Assembly (NCBI GenBank): GCA_022600535.1
Contig: JAHZKE010000053.1
Span: 1 to 37,872, forward strand
DNA length: 37,872 nt
Direction of reading: 5' to 3'
DNA from: Pseudomonadota bacterium
GTDB lineage: Bacteria > Pseudomonadota > Gammaproteobacteria > Tethybacterales > Persebacteraceae
Shown here: positions 20,109 through 27,392 of the stretch, in pieces
How the letters are laid out: every line of letters starts with the position of its first letter
Position numbering within the stretch: the stretch's first letter is position 1
Made by a program: the position numbers and the translations under genes
The notes under the pieces: model-generated
Database searches by the model: none
What the model saw: the letters and a program-made list of their open reading frames with translations, nothing else
Told to the model about the DNA's origin: nothing

Positions 20109-21526
20109 GAAGTGCCCCCTCCTTTTTCTTTTGCATCAACCCCTGCACTATCAAGTGTTTCCCTACCTTCGCCGGTTGTCCACCTAGCCTTCAAAAGTTC
20201 AGCCATCCGAAATGTAGTCCGGTCTATCGCCGACTTCGGCAAATAATGATCAACCAATGTCTTCATATCACCAAGGTGATCGCCTATCAAAAGCGTGATC
20301 TGAGCAGGGCGCCCCAGTTCATCGTAAGTGCTCATGATTCTACCAAGCGGATCGTCACGCGATATTACGACCAAGTGAGTCGATGGAATTGTCAACATAT
20401 CTTTGAGCACCCGGTTAATGTGTTCATCGCCAAATGCATAGCCGTAGCAAATTATGGTGCTGTTCGGTCTACAGATTGCAGCAGCTAAGTCGCGAAACAA
20501 ATCGACATAGGGTTGCGATGCAGTTTCTCTGTCCTTGGCGGCGTTTGGATATATCATCAGCCGCAATGCGTCAGTACCTTCTACGCCCGCATCGGCAAGG
20601 TAAGGTTCGGTAGATTTCGCGCCAAACGGAATCCCGAGTCGGCGGATAGAGTGCTTGCAGTCAAACCAGTCAATAGAACCATGCAATTTTGTAAAACGGG
20701 CAACTCCCTCTAAGTAGCGTGGTTCGCCGCGGATTCCCGGAGGGTTGTAATGAAAATCAACGTCTAACCGTGATGAGCGAAATATCGGCGACAAAGTACC
20801 TACGAACCTATCCATTAGTCGCAACCCTGCAATATCCGCGCTAGCTTCAATCGTTCGGTCGTAGTTCGTGGTAAAAATATGTAAGCGCTCACGAGTCCCT
20901 GACCGGCTCGCAAAGCTCATGAGAAAACTTACGAGGTAATTAAATGATTCTTCACGCTTTAAAGCGTCTGCCGAAATGAGTTCTTGCTCTCCTTTAAGGA
21001 TGGATTTGGCGAATTGACTGAGAACGTTGTTCAAATCATTTTGAAGTTCAGAAACAATCTTTCTCCACTTTGTGCCTTCTTTCTTAGTCAATGCAATAAT
21101 TTCAGCACCCCGAAGAATCTCATTGGCAGCACGAATTGTGTCCTCTATGTTTCCACTATTGCGCCTGGCAGCTATTGCTGCTCGATTTGCCTCCGCTATA
21201 ATTTGATCGTTTAGAGTTTTAAAGAGAATCGCGTCCATCCCGGGACCTGGCTTACTCCTAGCTATCCCATGTGCAGCGTGTGTCAGACCCGACCCTACCA
21301 GCAATGAAAGGTTTTCGGATTGAACGAGCGCTGTAAGCCATGGTTCAATTCTTGGTCGCAATGTTTCCGTACCGAAGGCACCGGTGGTTTTTGCCCAAGA
21401 ACAAGTCGCACCCTCGGCAAGTTTAAAATCCTTGCCTGGTTCATCACTTACGCGCACAAAATATACTGGATTTTTGTCATCGCGCGTTTTGAGTATTTGT
21501 TTTGTACCAGCAGATCTTTGTGTCAT
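20105..21526 (-). CDS. SIR2-like domain protein (473 aa), putative NADase defence effector
   Basis: LSLLVGSGLTHAAHG glycine-rich NAD-binding loop, HIFTTNYDRTIE, FTKLHGSIDWF, IICYGYAFGDEHINRVLKDML: motif order of prokaryotic defence SIR2 proteins. Confidence 0.88.
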   Translation of the reverse strand: MTQRSAGTKQILKTRDDKNPVYFVRVSDEPGKDFKLAEGATCSWAKTTGAFGTETLRPRIEPWLTALVQSENLSLLVGSGLTHAAHGIARSKPGPGMDAILFKTLNDQIIAEANRAAIAARRNSGNIEDTIRAANEILRGAEIIALTKKEGTKWRKIVSELQNDLNNVLSQFAKSILKGEQELISADALKREESFNYLVSFLMSFASRSGTRERLHIFTTNYDRTIEASADIAGLRLMDRFVGTLSPIFRSSRLDVDFHYNPPGIRGEPRYLEGVARFTKLHGSIDWFDCKHSIRRLGIPFGAKSTEPYLADAGVEGTDALRLMIYPNAAKDRETASQPYVDLFRDLAAAICRPNSTIICYGYAFGDEHINRVLKDMLTIPSTHLVVISRDDPLGRIMSTYDELGRPAQITLLIGDHLGDMKTLVDHYLPKSAIDRTTFRMAELLKARWTTGEGRETLDSAGVDAKEKGGGTS

Positions 21527-23478
21527 GTTGTACTCCTATTTATAATCTCACCCAACAAACCTTCTGTCTCTTGTTCCAGTGCCAAAATATCGGCGCGGAT
21601 TTCCCCAAGATTGCGCATTGGCTGCGGCTTATAAAAATAACGGGTAAAACTGATTTCATAGCCGATTTTAACGTTGTCTTTTTGATACCAAGCATCGGTA
21701 GCATACGGCAATACTTCACGCTGCAAAAATGCTTCTATACCGCCTTTTTCCTGTAATGGAATTTGCTCACTATCACGCAGGTCGCTATCGGGTTCGTATT
21801 CAACCACCGCGGGCTTACCGTTTATATCTACGGCAAACAGCCCCTGTAGTGGATCTGCCTTAACGCCTTTTTTATGGATACTCTTTATCACTGGCGCAGC
21901 GGTGTTGTTGCGGATTCCGGTTTCTTTCAATGCTTTAATTTCTTTTGGCTTGTAGACACGGTGAGGGTCGATGCCTTCAATGCGTAGCGGTCTGTCAACG
22001 ATCACTTTCCAATAGCCAAAATCGGCGTTGTTAAATATCTTAGATTGCTCTGTTTGTTCAAAGTTAATAAAAGTATCGCTAATTCGCTGAATGTCGGCTT
22101 CGCCGAGCTCACAATTTTTTTTGCCGAGATTTTTACGCAAGAGTTGGTACCATTGGCTGGCATCTATTAACTGTACCTTGCCACGGCGATGTGCGGGCTT
22201 GCGGTTAGTTAACACCCATATATAGGTGGCAATGCCCGTGTTATAAAACATATTTAGCGGCAGGGCGACAATGGCTTCTAACCAGTCATTCTCTATAATC
22301 CAACGGCGGATGTTGCTCTCGCCTTGGCCGGCATCGCCGGTAAACAACGAGCTGCCATTGTGCACTTCGGCAATACGGCTGCCCATTGGAGTGTTTTGCT
22401 TCATCTTAGAAAGCATATTAACCAAAAACAGCATCTGCCCGTCACTTGAGCGCGTTACCAATGAATATTTAGGATCACCGTTATGCTTAATTATAAAACG
22501 TGGGTCGCGCATGTCTTTTTTGCCGCCCATTTGCTCCAATTCTCCATTCCAACTTTTACCATAGGGGGGATTAGCAAGCATAAAATCAAATTCATGGCCG
22601 GGAAAAGCATCTGCCGAGAGGGTGGAGTGCTCGGGACCGCCAATGATATTATCCGCCGCATCTCCCCCACCTTTCAGCAATAAGTCCGCCTTGCAGATAG
22701 CATAGGTCTCGGCGTTGATTTCCTGACCATAGAGGTGGGTTGCCACTTGCTTGCCGTGCTCGGTAGCAATCTGCTGCAATGTTTCTTCGGCAACGGTGAG
22801 CATCCCTCCGGTACCACAGGCGCCATCGTACAGCAGATAAGTGCCCGATTGTATTTGCTTAGCAATTGGCAAGAACATAAGATTAGTCATCAGTTTAACC
22901 GCATCGCGCGGTGTCCAGTGTTCCCCCGCTTCTTCGTTATTACCCTCGTTAAACTTGCGGACTAACTCCTCAAAAATTGAGCCCATGCCGTGGTTATCCA
23001 AACCAGTAGGGCTAAGGTCAATGTCAACTGAGGTGAGCTTTTCAATTAACTTGCCTAAGACATCTGCCCTAGACAACCGTGGAATTTGGTTACGAAACTC
23101 AAAATTATCAAGGATGTCTTGCACATTGGGGGAAAAACCATCAAGGTAGGCTTCAAAGTCCGCCTTAAGTTGTTGGCGGTTGGTGCGTGATCTAAGATCG
23201 CGCATGGTGAACTTGGATGTGTTGTAGAACGCCTGATTAGCAGCCTGACGTAAGGCGGCGTCCTGCTCGACCAATTTCATGCTATCAAGGGATGCCTTCA
23301 TCTCTATGACCTTCTGCTTGCTGTCTTCCAGCACAGCGTCCAACCGGCGTAACACCGTCATGGGCAGGATGACATCCCGATATTTACCGCGCACGTAGAC
23401 ATCTCGCAAAACATCGTCGGCGATACCCCAAATATAACCCGTTATCCAGTTGGGATGGTTGGATTGATTTTGTCTCAC
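21523..23478 (-). CDS. hsdM: Type I DNA N6-adenine methyltransferase M subunit
   Basis: GSIFEELVRKFNEGNNEEAGEHWTPRDAVKLM, YDGACGTGGML, ANPPYGKSW (NPPY); GTG start preceded by AAGGAG. Confidence 0.95.
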   Translation of the reverse strand: MRQNQSNHPNWITGYIWGIADDVLRDVYVRGKYRDVILPMTVLRRLDAVLEDSKQKVIEMKASLDSMKLVEQDAALRQAANQAFYNTSKFTMRDLRSRTNRQQLKADFEAYLDGFSPNVQDILDNFEFRNQIPRLSRADVLGKLIEKLTSVDIDLSPTGLDNHGMGSIFEELVRKFNEGNNEEAGEHWTPRDAVKLMTNLMFLPIAKQIQSGTYLLYDGACGTGGMLTVAEETLQQIATEHGKQVATHLYGQEINAETYAICKADLLLKGGGDAADNIIGGPEHSTLSADAFPGHEFDFMLANPPYGKSWNGELEQMGGKKDMRDPRFIIKHNGDPKYSLVTRSSDGQMLFLVNMLSKMKQNTPMGSRIAEVHNGSSLFTGDAGQGESNIRRWIIENDWLEAIVALPLNMFYNTGIATYIWVLTNRKPAHRRGKVQLIDASQWYQLLRKNLGKKNCELGEADIQRISDTFINFEQTEQSKIFNNADFGYWKVIVDRPLRIEGIDPHRVYKPKEIKALKETGIRNNTAAPVIKSIHKKGVKADPLQGLFAVDINGKPAVVEYEPDSDLRDSEQIPLQEKGGIEAFLQREVLPYATDAWYQKDNVKIGYEISFTRYFYKPQPMRNLGEIRADILALEQETEGLLGEIINRSTT

Positions 23479-23522
23479 GCCGTTCTCTCCTTACTGTACT
23501 TTTTAACCATTTAACAACCCAG

Positions 23523-23545
23523 TAAAATTATAACACGCTGATATT
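23523..23545. repeat. Right copy of the 23-bp imperfect direct repeat
   Basis: taaaattataacacgctgatatt; see 13552..13574. Confidence 0.75.
23527..23535 (-). promoter_or_regulatory. Extended -10 promoter-like element (TGTTATAAT) for the hsdM-led operon
   Basis: On the minus strand reads TGT-TATAAT, about 49 nt upstream of the hsdM GTG; no good -35. Confidence 0.55.
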
Positions 23546-23573
23546 TTATTATTATTGCTCGCTTTTTAAGATT

Positions 23574-23777
23574 GCGATGTGTTGGAGTATGAATATTTTT
23601 CACTGGGTATCTTTTTTGTGTGCTATGTTCTCTTTTGTGTCAACAATTTTATTGTAATACCAATCGGCTAAAAATAAAAATGCGGACTTTTTCCGCCAAA
23701 GTAAAAGGGTCTGGATTGTAACTGTGTTTTGGTAAAGGCGGTTTACCTGCACTCGTTTCCCAATGCTTGATGCGCTA
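23574..23777 (-). pseudogene. Degraded duplicate of the FAD-oxidoreductase 3' end / GATase1 5' end junction
   Basis: 204 nt aligning to 26031..26234 (roughly 90% identity by eye), same orientation. Premature stop (AHQALGNECR*) and single-base indels break both frames. Confidence 0.9.
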
Positions 23778-23847
23778 AATTTATTTAATGGCTAACTTGC
23801 AATATTTTCACGGTTTCAATGTTTTTTCTGTTCCCATTATCATCTAT

Positions 23848-25263
23848 TTATTCCTGCTTCGCTTCTGCTGCTGCTCCAATCTCTGTTACTGCATCGTAGG
23901 ATTCAATTGCCAACTCTACATATTGCCATATAAAGTTAAAAAATGATTGTTCCTCGGCACCGTATTCTTTCAGTACATTCGCGGTCTGGATATTATTAGA
24001 TTTGTTGGCGGCATCTAATGGTGTGCCGAAAATAAAAGAAACAGCATTAATATCAGCTCCGTTTTCTATCAGAAGTTTTGTTATGGCAGCGTTGCCATAA
24101 AAAGCAGCGTTGTGTAGTGGAGTATCTCCTCCCATTGAAGAACTCATGGAAGAAAAAGCAGCGTCCATAGCAGCATCCGCAGTTTCCTCACCTAATTCAG
24201 CATCTAATTTATCTAACTCGGCAGCCAATTCAGCATCTAACTCTGTTAACTCAAGTTTCAATTCGGGAGACAATGTAGGCAGGAGGTTATCTATAGCGTT
24301 AACATCTGCGCCGTTTTCTAACAATACTTTGGCGGTTGCTACCGCGCTGTGCGTTGCGGCTTCGTGTAGCGCGCCTTCAACTTTAGCTCCGTGTTGTATC
24401 AACATTCTGGCGGCGGCGGCATGATCTCCCAATGTTGTTTGGTGCAATGGGGTCCCGCTAAATTCTCCTTGGGCTTCAACATTTGCACCATTTTCTAACA
24501 GAAGTTTAATCAAGGCAACATTGCCACCCAATGCTGCTGTGAACAATGGCGTTTCTTTTTTGTCATCCAGTACTTCAACATCTGCACCGTGATTAATTAA
24601 AATGGCGGCAATTTCATGATTCCCCTGCTGCGCTGCTAATAAAAGCGGGGCTAGCCCTATACCACTTCGCGCATTAACATCAGCTCCTGCTACTAATAAA
24701 CGCAGTACTTCGGCGCTATCATTTTCAGATACCGCATTGTGTAACGGCGAGATATTGTTATCGTATCCCGCTGGTACTGTGCTCCCTGCATCTAATAAAA
24801 CTTGTGCGATTTTTCCATAGCCGTATTCTTCTGCTGTATCTAATGCCCGTTCATTGTAACCGTTTTTAATGTTGACATCCGCACCGGAATCAATTAATAA
24901 TTGCACCATTGCTAAGTTACCTTCGCCAGCGGCAATGTGTAATGGGGTGCCATAAAAATCCCCCGCGGGTTGCGCGTTGATTGGTGCGCCGTTTTCTAAT
25001 AACAACTGCGCGACTGCAATTTGATTATGGCTCACCGCTACATGTAACGGCATCCAATTATTATGCCATTTTGTATTAACAATTGCGGCGGTATCTTTTT
25101 GCAAATAATACTGCACCGCGAGAACATCTCCCTGGGTAACGGCTTGCCTAAAATTGATTGTTGGGGGTTCTTGCTCCGCCCAAGCAAAATGGAAAGATAA
25201 GGAAAAAAGACAAGCAACGCTAACTATTAAACTACGTGTTAGAGAAGTGGCTAAGGTTTGCAT
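23848..25263 (-). CDS. Ankyrin-repeat protein with N-terminal signal peptide
   Basis: SLIVSVACLFSLSFHFAWA signal-like segment, many G(A/H)GADVN / TPLHxAA repeats, with an acidic 11-residue repeat insert (LDAELAAELDK LDAELGEETAD). Confidence 0.9.
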   Translation of the reverse strand: MQTLATSLTRSLIVSVACLFSLSFHFAWAEQEPPTINFRQAVTQGDVLAVQYYLQKDTAAIVNTKWHNNWMPLHVAVSHNQIAVAQLLLENGAPINAQPAGDFYGTPLHIAAGEGNLAMVQLLIDSGADVNIKNGYNERALDTAEEYGYGKIAQVLLDAGSTVPAGYDNNISPLHNAVSENDSAEVLRLLVAGADVNARSGIGLAPLLLAAQQGNHEIAAILINHGADVEVLDDKKETPLFTAALGGNVALIKLLLENGANVEAQGEFSGTPLHQTTLGDHAAAARMLIQHGAKVEGALHEAATHSAVATAKVLLENGADVNAIDNLLPTLSPELKLELTELDAELAAELDKLDAELGEETADAAMDAAFSSMSSSMGGDTPLHNAAFYGNAAITKLLIENGADINAVSFIFGTPLDAANKSNNIQTANVLKEYGAEEQSFFNFIWQYVELAIESYDAVTEIGAAAEAKQE

Positions 25264-25321
25264 TTCAGAAAGTAAGCGGTAAGATAAAAAGAGCGAAAGA
25301 AATTACTCTCTGGAGGGGAAT

Positions 25322-26059
25322 TTAGCTTTTGCTGGTGTTTGCTAATAACTGTTTAAATCCATTATACAGTAGCGCGGCATGGTGATTCATCGCGCTCATG
25401 TGTTGTTTGGCTTGGGTGTCAAATTCGTTTAAAGCGTTTGCGCCCAGTGTGTTTTCCAGTGCTTGTTTGTATTCGGCAATATCCCCCCAATCCTGCACGG
25501 TTGTTGGTCGTACTTCTATATGAAATTGAATGCCGTAGGCGTGTTTTTTGTAGCGGAATATTTGATAACGTGTTACCGGGGAATGCCCTAACACTGTTAC
25601 TTCGGGGGTGTTATCTAAACCGCAAACTTCGTATGAATGCCATTGCACCGATTTAATAACCTCGGGAAATTTTTCAAAGAGTAAATCGTTTTTTCTGTCG
25701 TTAGATAAGTTAACATCTAAAACACCAATTTCTGATGGATTGGATTGCACGACTTGACCGCCGACTGCTTCCCCCAACAACTGCGCCCCGAGGCAAAACC
25801 CTATAAAGGGTTTTTCTAATGTTTTTACATAATGTTTAATTTTTTCTTTTTCTTGCACCAACCATGGATATTCTTCTTCCATCCACGTATCCATTGGCCC
25901 ACCCATGCACAACATGCCATCAAAATCGTCAAGGTTTTCGGGGATTGTTTCGCCTTGGTCTAATTCAATCGTTACCAATTCAAAGTTATCGGCTAACATT
26001 AAATCTTTTAGAGTGCCCGGGTCTTCTATGGCGATGTGCTGGAGTACGAGTATTTTCAC
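25322..26059 (-). CDS. Class I glutamine amidotransferase (GATase1)-like protein
   Basis: FIGFCLGAQLLGEAVGG nucleophile Cys, YGIQFHIEV His-Glu; GTG start overlapping the upstream stop (GTGA). Confidence 0.85.
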   Translation of the reverse strand: MKILVLQHIAIEDPGTLKDLMLADNFELVTIELDQGETIPENLDDFDGMLCMGGPMDTWMEEEYPWLVQEKEKIKHYVKTLEKPFIGFCLGAQLLGEAVGGQVVQSNPSEIGVLDVNLSNDRKNDLLFEKFPEVIKSVQWHSYEVCGLDNTPEVTVLGHSPVTRYQIFRYKKHAYGIQFHIEVRPTTVQDWGDIAEYKQALENTLGANALNEFDTQAKQHMSAMNHHAALLYNGFKQLLANTSKS

Positions 26060-26234
26060 TGGGTATCTTTTTTGTGTGCTCTATTTTCTTTTGTGTCAAC
26101 TATTTTATTGTAATACCAATCGGCTAAAAATAAAAATGCGGGCTTTTTTCCGCCAAAATAAAAGGGTCTGGATTGTAACTGTGTTTTGGTAAAGGCAGTT
26201 TGTCCGCGCTCGTCTCCCAATGCTTGATGCGCTA
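26031..26234 (-). repeat. Intact copy of the duplicated gene-junction segment (partner of 23574..23777)
   Basis: Direct comparison of the two 204-nt segments. Confidence 0.9.
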
Positions 26235-27381
26235 CTTTCATGCCGAGATAGGGTGCCATGACAACACCAGAACCGCTATACCCCATGGCATAATGCATGC
26301 CGTTTGTTACTCCTATATTGGGGAGATGGCTAAATGTATAGCCCGTGTTTCCTGTCCAACAGTAATCAATGGATAGGTCGGATAGTGATGGGAAAATGTC
26401 GGCAATACAAGTGTGTAATCGCTTGGCTGCTAACGTTAAATTAATAGGGCGTAATGATGCCCTTGCGCCCAATAATAACCGCGTCCCATCAGGGGTTAAC
26501 CGATAGTAGCAATGTTTGGCACGCGTTTCTACTACCATGCGTTGACGTGGGAATAATTGTTGCCAAAATTCAGGCGGACGAGGTGCTGTTACCGCAATAA
26601 AGCTAGGGAGCGGAAAAACTCGCTTGGCTAGCCACGAAAATTTTCCTTGTAAGTAGCCATTGGCAGTAATAATGACTTTCTTTGCCTGAATGTCTCCTTT
26701 ACTGGTGATTGCGGTAAAGCCATTGCCGTATTGATTAATGGCTTGTACAGGGGTTTGTGGGTGTAGGTTAACACCATGCTTTATGGCGAGTTGTACCAAT
26801 CCACTATGAAACTGCTGCGGGTGTAAGCCACCATGTTCAGGAAACAACAAACCACCAATATAAGATTGGGTGTTAATTTCTTCGCGTAAATCGGCTTGTT
26901 GCAATACTTTAACTTGTATATCGGTGTATTGTTTTAGTTCTTGGGCTAATCGTTGTTGGTTTTTAAAATGCGCGATTGTGCTCGCCCCTTGCACCCGCCC
27001 ACATAATTGTAGTTGGCAATTTATATGGTTATTGTTTATTAAGTTTTTGGTAAATTGGTAGGCGGTTTGTGCTTCTTGTAATAGCGATTGTGCTGTTTTT
27101 TCACCGTAAGTTTTGGCAACGACTGCATAAGGTAGTTTTGGATGCGCCCCAAACATTCCCGCATTACGCACGGATGCACCATTGGCGATTTGATCGGCAT
27201 CTACTACCGTAACGGCATGCCCTGCTTTGGCACAAACCAATGCGGCAGATAAGCCACTGTAGCCACCGCCTACAATTAATATATCGGTGGTTTTGTCTAA
27301 TGCGCTTGGTTTTATTGGTGAGGGCGGTGACTCTACCTGCCAATAAGAAGAGGAGGGACTGGTTGATAGGATGCTAGGCAT
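26056..27381 (-). CDS. DAO-family FAD-dependent oxidoreductase (OrdL/PuuB-like)
   Basis: ILIVGGGYSGLSAALVCAKAGHAVTVVDADQIANGASVRNAGM; YCWTGNTGYTFSHLPNIG...YAMGYSGSGVVMAPYLGMKVA. Confidence 0.88.
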   Translation of the reverse strand: MPSILSTSPSSSYWQVESPPSPIKPSALDKTTDILIVGGGYSGLSAALVCAKAGHAVTVVDADQIANGASVRNAGMFGAHPKLPYAVVAKTYGEKTAQSLLQEAQTAYQFTKNLINNNHINCQLQLCGRVQGASTIAHFKNQQRLAQELKQYTDIQVKVLQQADLREEINTQSYIGGLLFPEHGGLHPQQFHSGLVQLAIKHGVNLHPQTPVQAINQYGNGFTAITSKGDIQAKKVIITANGYLQGKFSWLAKRVFPLPSFIAVTAPRPPEFWQQLFPRQRMVVETRAKHCYYRLTPDGTRLLLGARASLRPINLTLAAKRLHTCIADIFPSLSDLSIDYCWTGNTGYTFSHLPNIGVTNGMHYAMGYSGSGVVMAPYLGMKVAHQALGDERGQTAFTKTQLQSRPFYFGGKKPAFLFLADWYYNKIVDTKENRAHKKDTQ

Positions 27382-27392
27382 CTAACAAAGCG

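Noticed and set aside
24185-24250. CRISPR-like short repeat
   Set aside because: The repeated aattcagcatcta lies in frame within the ankyrin gene and encodes an 11-residue protein repeat; no array structure.
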